From positions 1-64,000 of the forward strand of contig NZ_MEDS01000016.1 in the NCBI RefSeq assembly GCF_001724135.1: a stretch of 64,000 nucleotides of DNA, written 5' to 3'. How positions within the stretch are numbered: position 1 is the stretch's first letter; every line of letters starts with the position of its first letter. Shown in pieces: positions 1-8,420 of this stretch. The stretch comes from Comamonas sp. SCN 65-56 (lineage in GTDB: Bacteria; Pseudomonadota; Gammaproteobacteria; Burkholderiales; Burkholderiaceae_C). The translations under genes were made by a program, and so were the position numbers. The notes beneath the pieces are model-generated. The model made no database searches. It had not been told where the DNA came from and worked only from the letters and a program-made list of their open reading frames with translations.

Positions 1-590
1 GCACGCGCAGGCCCCGCTCTGCGGGCCAGGATCGACGAGGGCAGATCCCTGACATGGTGAGTATCCATGTGCGTCCGCCCGAGATCGAAGATCGCCTGAT
101 GCCCGGGCACTGGGAGGGCGATCTGATCAAGGGTGCGGGCAATCAGTCTGCGGTCGGTGTGCTGGTGGAGCGTACAACGCGTCTTGTGCTGCTGTGCAAG
201 ATGCAGAGCAGCACGGCAGAAAGTGCGCTGGCGGCGTTCTCGGCCAAGCTCAATGCGGTGGCTGCGCCCCTGCGTAAAACGCTCACCTACGACCAGGGCC
301 GAGAGATGGCGCGGCACAAGGCGCTCAGTGAGGCCACGGGCGTGAAGGTGTACTTTTGCGATCCGCACAGTCCTTGGCAAAAGGGCAGTTGCGAGAACAC
401 CAACGGATTGCTGCGCCAGTTCCTGCCCAAGGGCACCGATCTGTCGGTGCATGACCAAGATGCGCTGGACTCGATTGCCGACTTGATGAACAACCGACCC
501 AGGCAGACGCTGGGATGGGACAGTCCCTACCAAGCTTTCAAGCGCATCATGACGGCCATCAGCGAGAAAGATTCGGCTACGATTCATTGA
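1..590 (+). CDS. IS30-family transposase, C-terminal part
   Basis: The frame is open from base 3 and the protein continues upstream of the window. The visible ~195 residues carry the DDE integrase core of IS30 transposases: an HWEGD box with the first Asp, a LTYDQG box with the second Asp, and an SPWQKGSCENTNGLLRQFLPKG box with the catalytic Glu, followed by the usual NNRPRQTLGW tail. The core is intact, so the element could be active if its missing N-terminal HTH is intact too. The internal ATG at 54 is not the true start, because family similarity (GQDRRGQIPDMVSI) continues through it. Confidence 0.92.
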   Translation, partial: TRRPRSAGQDRRGQIPDMVSIHVRPPEIEDRLMPGHWEGDLIKGAGNQSAVGVLVERTTRLVLLCKMQSSTAESALAAFSAKLNAVAAPLRKTLTYDQGREMARHKALSEATGVKVYFCDPHSPWQKGSCENTNGLLRQFLPKGTDLSVHDQDALDSIADLMNNRPRQTLGWDSPYQAFKRIMTAISEKDSATIH

Positions 591-630
591 TTCTCAACCA
601 CTGGTGTTGCACTTCAGACTTGAGATCGCC
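1..630 (+). mobile_element. IS30-family insertion sequence, right-hand part (cut by window edge)
   Basis: The transposase reading frame is open from the first base of the window, so the element begins upstream. Downstream of its stop, bases 601-630 (ctggtgttgcacttcagact followed by tgagatcgcc) look like the terminal inverted repeat of this IS group. I infer this end because the left end is not in the window. No target duplication can be checked. Confidence 0.75.
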
Positions 631-881
631 AACCATTGATTTTCAAAGAGTCAATTTCTTGCCTTTTGCGGCTGCCTACAGTACAGGATGCGATCCGGTC
701 GGCTATTGTTTCTTTTTGAGAAACAATCAAATTCGAAAATTGGTCTTTTTTAAACCAGGGTAAACCCGCACAATACAAGCCATCGAAGGACATCAAACGA
801 TGCACCTCCGGTAAGGGAAGTGGCTCAAGCCACTTGTTTACCCAACTGGTTTTGTTTGTTTACCACTGTCAGGAGAAGACC
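591..881. other. Intergenic region after IS30; leader of the small secreted protein gene
   Basis: The stretch is AT-richer than its surroundings and has no credible ORF. It holds the presumed IS end, a palindrome around 706-727 (gtttc..gagaaac), and a near-perfect hairpin of aagtggct/agccactt at about 824-843. The second hairpin is directly upstream of the next gene and could be a leader structure or a terminator of readthrough from the IS. Which of these it is cannot be decided from sequence alone. Confidence 0.4.
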
Positions 882-1187
882 ATGATCCGCAAGAATTTCA
901 GTTTTGCCGCCGTTGCTGCCGCGCTGCTCGTTTCGGGCACCGCCTTTGCGGCCGATACCCAGCCCGCCGCCGGCGCCTTCCCGCTGTTCCAGCCGCAGAA
1001 CGTGGTGGTGAATCAGGCCCAACGCGCGGACGTGCAGGCCCAGGCCATGGCCCAGGCGCCTGAAGTCGGCAACATGCCTGTGGCACAAGGTACCGTGGAC
1101 AGCAGCCTGACCCGCGCCCAGGTGCGCGAAGCCACGCGTGAGGCGATTGCCCGGGGCTTTCGTCCGGTCAGCGGCGAACTGTCCTGA
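882..1187 (+). CDS. Small secreted protein, DUF4148-like
   Basis: A 101-residue protein with a clear Sec signal peptide (basic MIRKN, hydrophobic FAAVAAALLVSGTA, AFA-A cleavage at about residue 22). The mature part is Gln/Ala-rich and ends in a helix 'LTRAQVREATREAIARG' typical of the small DUF4148-type periplasmic proteins that Burkholderiales carry in many copies. The ATG at 882 is chosen because aggaga lies 6-8 bases upstream, and an in-frame ATG at 834 would bury the signal peptide. Function unknown. A strong intrinsic terminator follows. Confidence 0.75.
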   Translation: MIRKNFSFAAVAAALLVSGTAFAADTQPAAGAFPLFQPQNVVVNQAQRADVQAQAMAQAPEVGNMPVAQGTVDSSLTRAQVREATREAIARGFRPVSGELS

Positions 1188-1248
1188 TTGCGGCGCTGGC
1201 GCAAGAGCGGCGATGGCTGGCTGAAGCGGCCGGCAAATACGCACGAGA

Positions 1249-1283
1249 GAAAGGCGCAAGGGGTAGCCCTTGCGCCTTTTTGT
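1249..1283 (+). terminator. Rho-independent terminator after the secreted-protein gene
   Basis: A 12-bp GC-rich stem (aaggcgcaaggg / cccttgcgcctt) with a 3-4 base loop is followed by a run of T (cctttttgtg). It ends transcription of the preceding plus-strand gene. Confidence 0.85.
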
Positions 1284-1327
1284 GTTTCTGCTGTTGGCTC
1301 GTCGGAGCCAGCGCGCCGTGAGGCGTC

Positions 1328-1543
1328 TCAGGCCCAGGCGTTGACTTGCGTGCCCAGGTTTCCGCTGGTCGCCAGATTGGCCGTGGGTGCGGGTTGTGGC
1401 AACGCGTCGAGCAGCGCGCTGGCGCTGTCTTTTTGCTGATCCAGCGCCTTTTTCAGCACCAGTACGTTGAGCGCGTCGGAGTTCTTGGCACTGGCCATCT
1501 GGGTGGCGGTGCTGACGATGGAGTTGGAGAGTGCGAGGTCCAT
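1328..1543 (-). CDS. Putative motility protein, YjfB family
   Basis: A 71-residue protein with the pattern of the YjfB-like putative motility family: an N-terminal amphipathic segment (MDLALSNSIVSTATQM), a conserved LNVLVLKKALDQQKDSASALLDALP core and a C-terminal 'NLGTQVNAWA' that resembles the hydrophobic end of flagellar axial peptides. The ATG at 1543 is preferred to one at 1573 because family members start MDL.. . The family is small and uncharacterised; a link to motility is by annotation precedent only. Confidence 0.7.
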   Translation of the reverse strand: MDLALSNSIVSTATQMASAKNSDALNVLVLKKALDQQKDSASALLDALPQPAPTANLATSGNLGTQVNAWA

Positions 1544-1606
1544 GGCGCTTTCCCGGGAGTCGGTTCTGTCCATTATCGGCAGCTGCGGCGTGGAGCTGAA
1601 GGGCTG

Positions 1607-2200
1607 TTACATATTTTCTTCGCTCCAGATCGCGCGCCCTTGCGTGAGTGCATTGATGCGCTGTTGCAGCGCTTGGGATTGGTCGGCAGGCAATTGCAGC
1701 GCGAGGCTGACCGTTTGGCCGTGCTCCACTTGCAACAGCGTGGCGCCGGCTTGCTGCAATGCACGACGCAGCAGACCTTCCATCGCGTAGGGCACGGCGC
1801 AGCGCAGCGCGATGCTGCGTACCAGCGCCACTTTTTGCGCACCGAGCAGCGTCTGCGCCACCGCATCGGTGTAGGCGCGTACCAGGCCGCCGGCGCCCAG
1901 CTTGACGCCGCCAAAGTAGCGCACCACGGTGGCCAGGACCCCTTCGAGCTGCTGGTGGCGCAGCACCTCCAGCATCGGGCGCCCGGCTGTGCCGCTGGGC
2001 TCGCCATCGTCGACGGCCGCCGATTGCCCGCCCGCCAGCAGCGCCCAGCAGACATGGCTGGCGCCGGGGTGCTGCTGCCAAAGAGCGTTCACGCGTGTCT
2101 GCGCGCTGGCGCGGTCCGGCATGGGCTCGACGCAGGCGATGAAGCGGCTTTTCTTGATGATGAGCTCGCTGTGCGCTGCTGCGGCGAGGGTTTGCGGCAT
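1607..2200 (-). CDS. yigZ: YigZ / IMPACT family protein
   Basis: A 197-residue protein with the two-domain layout of the YigZ family (UPF0029). The N-terminal half has the hallmark motifs KKSRFIA, HVCWA, DDGEPSGTAGRPM and 'VVRYFGGVKLGAGGLVRAY'; the C-terminal half is the shorter ferredoxin-like DUF1949-type domain. Eukaryotic relatives (IMPACT) modulate translation through GCN1; the bacterial role is unknown. The start at 2200 lies one base after the stop of the upstream phospholipase-like gene, so the two are very probably co-transcribed. Confidence 0.9.
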   Translation of the reverse strand: MPQTLAAAAHSELIIKKSRFIACVEPMPDRASAQTRVNALWQQHPGASHVCWALLAGGQSAAVDDGEPSGTAGRPMLEVLRHQQLEGVLATVVRYFGGVKLGAGGLVRAYTDAVAQTLLGAQKVALVRSIALRCAVPYAMEGLLRRALQQAGATLLQVEHGQTVSLALQLPADQSQALQQRINALTQGRAIWSEENM

Positions 2201-2201
2201 T

Positions 2202-3554
2202 TCAGGGTTGCCGCACGGGCGTGAGGATGGCGCGCACCAGCTCGCGGCTGTGCGCGCCAAAGTGTCCCATCAGCGTTGCGATGCTCGCTTCCAGACTGGC
2301 CTTGGCTTGCGGGCCTTGACCTGCCACCGCGCTCATGAGATCGATGCTGCCGCCGTCCACGCCAAAGTCGAAGTCCGGATCGCTCACGTAGCGCGCGGGT
2401 ACGCAGGCCAGCAGTTGCCGCGTCACCGCTTCACCCTCATCGAAGGACTGCAGCGCAACCGCATCGCGCAGCGTGGCATCACCCCAGGCGCCACCTGCAC
2501 CATCCTGGCGCTTGTCGTGCAACGCGACTTCCAATGCTGTCGGCTGGCCGGTTTTGCCGCCGGCCTGGATCATCTGGCTCTCGTAGCGCTCGAGCACGAA
2601 ATGGCGGTTGGAGAGCAGCACCACCATGGCGTTCTTGCGCGCCGGCATGCCCAGCGCGGCCAGGAGTTGGATGCCGATGAGCCGCGCGGTGGAAAACCCT
2701 GGTGCCAGACGCGCGTGGTAGGGCTGCGTCAGGTCTTGCACATAGTGCGCCGCCAGACCGGCAAAGCGCCAGCCCCAGTAGGCATGACCGGATTCAAAGG
2801 CGAGCCTGGACAGGCCCATGAACTGGTGTACGCGCAGCTCGGGGTAGGTGCGCTTGAGAAAGCCTGCCGCTGCGTAGATGACGGGTGACTCATGGTAGAA
2901 GCCCATGTGAAACGGCGCCTGCGTGGCAAAGTCCAGCGCCGGGTTGCCAAACGGCAATGGACCGAAGCCGTAGCGCGGCCCCCAGGCAGAGGGACTGTCC
3001 TCCCAGAGGTTCACGTCCATGCCGTAGTCCGGCTCGTCACTGGCGCTGGCCAGCACCGCCAGCGGCGCCACCGCCTCGCCCGCCTGCAGGCGCATAAAGT
3101 GGTGCGCCTCGCCATCCTTGGCGCGCAGCGGCAGGGCGCTCACGGCATCGTGAGGCAGCGCGGCCGCCGTCGGCTCCGGCCCCCGGGGATCAGGCTGCAC
3201 ATAGAGCGCGAAGCGGCTCTCGGGCGAGACGCGCAACGCCATCAAAAAGGCTTTGCGCAGCGCCGGTGCGCCCTGGCTGGCGATGGCGGGATCGAAGCGC
3301 AGGTCGGCGGGCAGCGGTGGGTAATGCGCGATGTGCTGTTGCGCCCAGGCATCCTGCTGTGCCAGCAGCTTGGCAATCGGCGTCGCCTGCGCGGCCAGAA
3401 AATCCTCCAGCGGCTCGGCCGCCACCGGCGCCGCCTGCGCCACTTCAGGCAACACTTCGAAGGCGCGGTAGGCGGCCAGCGCGTGGTTGCTCCAGGCCCA
3501 GGCGGGGGCCGCGGTGCCAAGGGCCAGGGCGAAGGCGAGCAGCAGGTGTTTCAT
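2202..3554 (-). CDS. Exported zinc-dependent phospholipase C / S1-P1-nuclease-like protein
   Basis: 450 residues with a Sec signal peptide (MKHLLLAFALALGTAAPAWA) and then W-SNH at the mature N terminus, as in zinc phospholipase C and S1/P1 nucleases, whose N-terminal Trp ligates zinc. Further ligand-like motifs are 'SGHAYWGWRFAGLAAHYVQD', a HYVQDLTQPYH segment matching the HxxxDxxxPxH signature, and a later GMPARKNAMVVL..HFVLE segment. It therefore looks like a secreted or periplasmic metal-dependent phosphoesterase; the substrate is unknown. The ATG at 3554 is chosen for the signal peptide; the frame stays open further upstream. Co-transcribed with yigZ. Confidence 0.6.
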   Translation of the reverse strand: MKHLLLAFALALGTAAPAWAWSNHALAAYRAFEVLPEVAQAAPVAAEPLEDFLAAQATPIAKLLAQQDAWAQQHIAHYPPLPADLRFDPAIASQGAPALRKAFLMALRVSPESRFALYVQPDPRGPEPTAAALPHDAVSALPLRAKDGEAHHFMRLQAGEAVAPLAVLASASDEPDYGMDVNLWEDSPSAWGPRYGFGPLPFGNPALDFATQAPFHMGFYHESPVIYAAAGFLKRTYPELRVHQFMGLSRLAFESGHAYWGWRFAGLAAHYVQDLTQPYHARLAPGFSTARLIGIQLLAALGMPARKNAMVVLLSNRHFVLERYESQMIQAGGKTGQPTALEVALHDKRQDGAGGAWGDATLRDAVALQSFDEGEAVTRQLLACVPARYVSDPDFDFGVDGGSIDLMSAVAGQGPQAKASLEASIATLMGHFGAHSRELVRAILTPVRQP

Positions 3555-3646
3555 CGGTAGCAAGGGCAATGGTGGCGATTGTGCACAAGCCGAGGCAGCG
3601 TCAAGGTGGGCCTCAAGTGCGGCACGCAATCGCCGATAGCACTGGT

Positions 3647-3949
3647 ATGTCTTCCCTCGCTGCCATCGCCAGTTCGGGTCTGCAAGCCGCTGACCTGCGC
3701 CTGCGCGTGAGTGCGCACAACGTGGCCAACATGAACACGCCCGGCTTTGCGCCGCAGCGCGTGAGCGAGGCGTCTGCCGGACCACGCTCGGGCGTGACCG
3801 CGCAGGTGGTTCAAAGCGATCAGCGGGGCGTGTCGCTGGAACAGGAAGCGATCGAGCAGATGGCCGCGAAACTGGCCTTCAAGGCCAACGTCTTCGTGCT
3901 GCGCACTTATCAGGAAACCACGGGCACGCTGCTCAACGTCTTCGCTTGA
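3647..3949 (+). CDS. Small FlgC-like flagellar rod/hook protein
   Basis: A 100-residue protein with an N-terminal flagellar rod motif (SSLAAIASSGLQAADLRLRVSAHNVANMNTPGF, including the ANMNTPGF box) and a C-terminal rod-type helix (LEQEAIEQMAAKLAFKANVFVLRTYQETTGTLLNVFA). The central D1/D2 domains of FlgB/FlgC (~135 aa) are almost entirely missing. No other flagellar genes are nearby, so it is an orphan. Such mini-rod proteins are annotated as 'flagellar basal body protein' in Burkholderiales. Its 3' end overlaps the convergent DUF2061 gene by 40 bases. Confidence 0.75.
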   Translation: MSSLAAIASSGLQAADLRLRVSAHNVANMNTPGFAPQRVSEASAGPRSGVTAQVVQSDQRGVSLEQEAIEQMAAKLAFKANVFVLRTYQETTGTLLNVFA

Positions 3950-4170
3950 ATGCTGCGCCGCCGGGCCGCGCGCTCCCAGGCCCTTTCGTGGAAGAAGAAG
4001 GCGCCGGCCTGCACCGTCGGCTCCAGCAGGCTGAGCGTGAGCGAGGCCCAGACGTTGCCGGTCACGGCGTAGGCCACGGCCGCAGCCACGCAGATATGGA
4101 TCAGGTAGTAGCTCGCGGTCTTGGCGAGGGTGTGGGCGTTGCGGTGGACGATGCGACGAATGTGGGACAT
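3910..4170 (-). CDS. DUF2061 family small membrane protein
   Basis: 86 residues with two transmembrane segments (ASYYLIHICVAAAVAYAVTG and WASLTLSLLEPTVQAGAFFF) and the family's RSxxKTxSYYxxH... layout, ending in a HERAWERA charged tail. Function unknown; the family is a predicted inner-membrane protein. The ATG at 4170 has an aaggag ribosome site 6 bases upstream. About 25-40 bases upstream sits a strong Fur-box-like sequence, which suggests iron-responsive expression. Confidence 0.8.
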   Translation of the reverse strand: MSHIRRIVHRNAHTLAKTASYYLIHICVAAAVAYAVTGNVWASLTLSLLEPTVQAGAFFFHERAWERAARRRSIQAKTLSSVPVVS

Positions 4171-4190
4171 GGCAAGCTCCTTGTCATTAC

Positions 4191-4209
4191 TTAAATGATA
4201 ATCATCCTC
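4191..4209. promoter_or_regulatory. Fur-box-like operator
   Basis: ttaaatgataatcatcctc matches the 19-bp Fur consensus GATAATGATAATCATTATC at 14 positions, including an uninterrupted AATGATAATCAT core (4194-4205). It lies immediately upstream of the DUF2061 start (4170, minus) and about 100 bases upstream of the SPFH gene (4307, plus), so it could act on either or both. The AT-rich context fits a promoter. Confidence 0.65.
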
Positions 4210-4306
4210 ATTTAAATTGCCAATGGTTTCTCCCTATCGCCCGGATAGGCAAGCGCCAGACCCGCCGCTATGATGCCCCTCTTCCTGTAGTCACCGGAGC
4301 ACCGCC

Positions 4307-5362
4307 ATGGCCCTGATGGATTTCATCAAGAAACAGTTTATTGACGTCCTGCAGTGGACCGAAGATGGCGACGGGGTGCTGGCTTGGCGCTACCCGATGC
4401 GCGACATGGAAATCCAGAATGGCGGGCAGCTCGTGGTGCGCGAGTCGCAGATGGCGATGTTCGTGGACGAAGGTCGCGTGGCCGACGTGTTTGGCGCAGG
4501 CACGCACAAGCTCGTGACGCAGAACATTCCATTGCTGACCAACCTCAAGAACTGGGACAAGCTGTTCGAGTCGCCGTTCAAGAGCGACGTCTACTTCTTC
4601 AGCACGCGCCAGCAGCTCGACCAGAAGTGGGGCACGCCCCAGCCCATCACCATCCGCGACGCGGAGTTCGGCGCGGTGCGCCTGCGCGCCTTCGGCAACT
4701 ACGCCTGGCGCATCGTCGATCCGCGGCTGTTCTACACCGAAGTCTCGGGCACGCGCGAGAGCTATGGCACGGCCGAGGTCGAGGGCCAGCTTCGCGGGCT
4801 GGTGCTGCAAAACATCAGCAACGCCATTGCTTCATCGGGCGTTGCCTTCCTCGATCTGGCGGCCAACCAGACGATGTTCGCGCAGGCGCTGGCAAAGACG
4901 CTGGAGCCCGAATTCGCCAAGCTCGGCCTCAAGGTCGAAGGCGTGACGGTGCAAAACCTGTCGCTGCCCGACGAGCTGCAAAAGGTGCTCGACCAGAAGA
5001 TCGGCATGGGCATGGTCGGCAATGACATGGGCAAGTTCATGCAGTACCAGACCGCGCAGGCGATCCCCGAAATGGCCAAGGGCGTGGGCGCCGGGGGCGA
5101 CGGCGGGGGCCTGGCCGGAGCGGGGCTGGGCATGGGCGCGGGCGTGGCGATGGGGCAGATCCTGGCGCAGAACATGCAGGCGGCGCTGCAACCGGGGGTG
5201 GCACCTGCGGTGCCCGCCGCTGCCGGTGCGGCCGCAGCGGGCGTCAAGACCGAGGACGTGATGGCCCTGCTGGAAAAGCTCGGTGAGCTCAAGACCAAGG
5301 GCGTCCTCACCGAGGAAGAATTCGCCGCAAAGAAGGCCGAGCTGCTGAAAAAGCTCGTCTGA
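4307..5362 (+). CDS. SPFH-domain protein with C-terminal SHOCT domain
   Basis: 351 residues. Residues ~5-230 match the SPFH/'virion core protein' (YdjI-like) family: an MALMDFIKKQFIDVLQW start, an early VVRESQMAMF segment, and a conserved VQNLSLPDELQKVLDQK helix near residue 220. A Gly/Ala-rich linker (~250-310) leads to a C-terminal SHOCT motif (EKLGELKTKGVLTEEEFAAKKAELLKKL). SPFH proteins form membrane-associated oligomers. It leads a cluster with DUF4178 and DUF350, a grouping seen repeatedly with membrane aminopropyltransferases; here such a gene is present but lies 9 kb away, behind a restriction-modification locus. Confidence 0.85.
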   Translation: MALMDFIKKQFIDVLQWTEDGDGVLAWRYPMRDMEIQNGGQLVVRESQMAMFVDEGRVADVFGAGTHKLVTQNIPLLTNLKNWDKLFESPFKSDVYFFSTRQQLDQKWGTPQPITIRDAEFGAVRLRAFGNYAWRIVDPRLFYTEVSGTRESYGTAEVEGQLRGLVLQNISNAIASSGVAFLDLAANQTMFAQALAKTLEPEFAKLGLKVEGVTVQNLSLPDELQKVLDQKIGMGMVGNDMGKFMQYQTAQAIPEMAKGVGAGGDGGGLAGAGLGMGAGVAMGQILAQNMQAALQPGVAPAVPAAAGAAAAGVKTEDVMALLEKLGELKTKGVLTEEEFAAKKAELLKKLV

Positions 5363-5369
5363 GCCTTCG

Positions 5370-5427
5370 TTTTCGATAGCTGATGGCGCCCGCCAGCCGG
5401 GCGCCAAAGCCCAAAAAAGATCGAAAA
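5370..5427 (+). repeat. Dispersed ~58-bp palindromic repeat, copy A (intergenic)
   Basis: The element begins ttttcgatagctg and ends agatcgaaaa, with a GC-rich imperfect hairpin between (tggcgcccg..cgggcgcca). It follows the framework ttttgatagctg - gcgcttga - nn - aagcgct - gaggccgatttggcttgaa shared by the other copies listed here. This copy occupies almost the whole gap between the SPFH and DUF4178 genes. Confidence 0.75.
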
Positions 5428-5430
5428 CGC

Positions 5431-6936
5431 ATGGCTAACAACCAGCAACGCCGCTACACGGCGCCTTGCCCCGGCTGCGGCGCGCCGGTGGAGTTTCTGA
5501 GCGCGCAATCGACCCACGCCGTCTGCGGCTACTGTCACAGCACGGTGGTGCGCAGCGGCGAAGTTCTGAAGCGCATCGGCAAGATGGCCGAGCTGTTCGA
5601 GGAGCACAGCCCGCTGCAACTGATGGCGACGGGCCAGTGGGAAAAGCTCACCTTCACGCTCATCGGCCGCATGCAGTTTCGCGGTGAGGAGGGTGGCTGG
5701 GCCGAATGGAACGCCTACCTTGACGACGGCAGCCGCGCGACGCTGGGCGAGGACAACGGCGCCTATGTCTTCACCCGCCCGCTCGAGGTCAAGGACGGCG
5801 CGCTGCCGCCACCTGAAAAACTGCCGCTGGGCGCCAGCGTCACGATCGCGGGCCAAGCCTGGAACGTCACCGCGCACATGCGGGCCCACCTGGCGGCGGC
5901 CGAGGGCGAGCTGCCGAAGCTGCCGCCACTGGGCCAGACCTTCACGGCGGTGGAGTTGCGCAGCGACGACGGTCAAGTGCTGTCGATCGACTACGGCAGT
6001 GCACCGCCGCAGCTGGAAGTCGGCCGCTCGGTGCAGCTTGCCGATCTGAACCTCAAGGGCCTGAAGGACGAATCGGTCAAGCAGGAGCAGGGCCGGCACT
6101 TCGACTGCCCGCATTGCGGCGCGCCCGTTCAGGTGCAACTGGATACCAGCAAGAGCATCACCTGCGGCAACTGCCACAGCCTGATCGACCTCACGCAAGG
6201 CATAGGCGCCGAGATCGTGAGCAGCACGCAGGACGAGCCCGTGCGCCCCTTGATCGCGCTGGGCAGCATCGGCCAGTTCGAAGGCGTGCCCTGGCAGGTG
6301 GTGGGCTTTCAGCACCGCATGGGGCAGGAGCCGGGTGACGATGAGCAGTTCGGCTGGGACGAATACCTGCTCTACCACCAGAAGAAGGGCTTCACCTTCC
6401 TCGTGGACGCGAGCGACGGCTGGAGCCTGGTGCGCCCGACCACCGGCGCGCCGACGCAGGCGCAATCGGGTCAGATGGCGCGCTACCTGGGCAGCAACTA
6501 CCGGCGCACCAGCAGCTACGGCGCCGAAACCACCTACGTCGCCGGCGAGTTCTACTGGCCCGTCACGCGCGGGCAGCGCACCAGCAACGTCGATTACGCC
6601 GCCACCAGCGGCACCGGGCTGCTCTCGCGCGAGCAGGGCGGCACCGAAATCACCTGGTCGGTGGGCAGCCGCATGGCGTCGGCCAACGTCGCGGCCGCGT
6701 TCGGCCGCGCCGCCGACGCAGCCAAATTCAAGCGCGACGAGGTCGGCCCCTTCGCCGCCAGCGGCGGCGGGGGCTGCGCCACCGTGCTGGTGTTTGCCTT
6801 CATCATCTTCGTCGCCTTCATCATCTTCGCCGCCTACATCGGCAGTTCCAGCTCTTCGGGCGGCAGCTCGGGCAGCTACAGCCGCAGCTCGGGCGGCTCC
6901 TTCGGGGGCTATTCCAGCGGCGGCAGTCACAAATGA
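5431..6936 (+). CDS. DUF4178 domain protein with two zinc ribbons and a C-terminal membrane anchor
   Basis: 501 residues. Two CxxC..CxxC zinc ribbons are visible: residues ~11-33 (CPGCGAP...CGYCHST) and ~228-250 (CPHCGAP...CGNCHSL). Each is followed by a DUF4178 beta-rich domain (EEGGWAEWNAYLDDG; FGWDEYLLYHQKKGF). Near residue 450 one transmembrane helix (CATVLVFAFIIFVAFIIFAAYI) precedes a Ser/Gly-rich tail of ~40 residues. The ATG at 5431 is chosen because family similarity starts MANNQQRRYTAPCPGCG; an upstream in-frame start at 5383 lies within repeat copy A. Function unknown. It sits between SPFH and DUF350 genes, as in other genomes. Confidence 0.85.
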   Translation: MANNQQRRYTAPCPGCGAPVEFLSAQSTHAVCGYCHSTVVRSGEVLKRIGKMAELFEEHSPLQLMATGQWEKLTFTLIGRMQFRGEEGGWAEWNAYLDDGSRATLGEDNGAYVFTRPLEVKDGALPPPEKLPLGASVTIAGQAWNVTAHMRAHLAAAEGELPKLPPLGQTFTAVELRSDDGQVLSIDYGSAPPQLEVGRSVQLADLNLKGLKDESVKQEQGRHFDCPHCGAPVQVQLDTSKSITCGNCHSLIDLTQGIGAEIVSSTQDEPVRPLIALGSIGQFEGVPWQVVGFQHRMGQEPGDDEQFGWDEYLLYHQKKGFTFLVDASDGWSLVRPTTGAPTQAQSGQMARYLGSNYRRTSSYGAETTYVAGEFYWPVTRGQRTSNVDYAATSGTGLLSREQGGTEITWSVGSRMASANVAAAFGRAADAAKFKRDEVGPFAASGGGGCATVLVFAFIIFVAFIIFAAYIGSSSSSGGSSGSYSRSSGGSFGGYSSGGSHK

Positions 6937-6956
6937 ATTCAACGGAGGTCTTCATC

Positions 6957-7169
6957 ATGGAATGGCTCAAACCCGCAGCCCTCTTGGGCTCTCTCGTCTA
7001 CGCCATCATCGGCGTCGCGATTTTCTGGATCAGCTTCGTCATCGTCGACAAGATCACGCCGTATGACCTGTGGGGCGAGATCGTCGAGAAGCAGAACCGC
7101 GCGCTCGCGCTGGTGGTGGCGTCGATGTGCCTGGGCATCAGCATCATCGTCGCGGCGGCGATTCATTGA
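6957..7169 (+). CDS. DUF350 family membrane protein (YjfL-like, short)
   Basis: 70 residues with two transmembrane helices ([24 protein letters not shown] and [21 protein letters not shown]) separated by a [17 protein letters not shown] loop typical of DUF350. Full YjfL proteins have about four helices, so this is the half-length form. ATG 6957 is preferred because a ggagg box lies 9-13 bases upstream; an alternative ATG at 6933 overlaps the previous stop codon. Probably co-transcribed with the SPFH and DUF4178 genes. Confidence 0.85.
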   Translation: MEWLKPAALLGSLVYAIIGVAIFWISFVIVDKITPYDLWGEIVEKQNRALALVVASMCLGISIIVAAAIH

Positions 7170-7178
7170 ACGCCCCTG

Positions 7179-7236
7179 TTTTAATAGCTGCTTGCGCTTG
7201 ATGCGCAAGGGCTGGAGCCCTGTTTGCCTTGAATCT
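7179..7236 (+). repeat. Dispersed ~58-bp palindromic repeat, copy B (intergenic)
   Basis: Starts ttttaatagctgcttgcgct and ends tttgccttgaatct. It is the most canonical copy in this window, with the inverted core gcttgcgctt / gatgcgcaagggc. It lies between the DUF350 and YecA genes. Confidence 0.8.
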
Positions 7237-7272
7237 CAAGGGCGATGCGCGCCGCGCGATCGCCTGCCTTTC

Positions 7273-8085
<813 letters not shown>

Positions 8086-8138
8086 GGGGCTGTCAGAGCG
8101 GCATGCTCCTTGGAGTCAAATGACAACCGGAGACCACG

Positions 8139-8387
8139 ATGAACAAAACATCCTTCCCTCTGCGTATCCAGGACGACGAACGCGAGCGCGCCATGCGCCT
8201 GGCGCAGACCTTGGGCGTATCGGAAAACCGCCTCTACGCCGACCTGATCCACGACGGCATGCTGATCCGCGAGCAGATGCTCTACATGGGCCAATTGCGC
8301 GCACTGGCTGCGCAAACCACGCCGGCCGACGCGCTGGCGGTGCTGGCCAGGGCGGGGGATGCGCCGCCGCTTGCCACCGATCTTTGA
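8139..8387 (+). CDS. Small ribbon-helix-helix-like protein upstream of the type III R-M genes
   Basis: 82 residues, preceded by a ccggaga ribosome site. The layout is a short strand (FPLRIQDDERERAMRLAQ), a helix and a turn (LGVSENRLYADLIHDGMLIREQM), resembling CopG/Arc ribbon-helix-helix DNA-binding proteins. It ends 33 bases before mod and could be a regulator of the R-M operon. That role is inferred from position and shape only; I do not recognise a named family. Confidence 0.55.
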   Translation: MNKTSFPLRIQDDERERAMRLAQTLGVSENRLYADLIHDGMLIREQMLYMGQLRALAAQTTPADALAVLARAGDAPPLATDL

Positions 8388-8420
8388 CCGCGCTCATCGC
8401 CGCCGCATCCGCATCGCTTC

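Noticed and set aside
4762-6942. A 726-codon open frame on the minus strand opposite the SPFH and DUF4178 genes
   Set aside because: It has low-complexity composition and no motif, while the plus-strand genes have clear family signatures.
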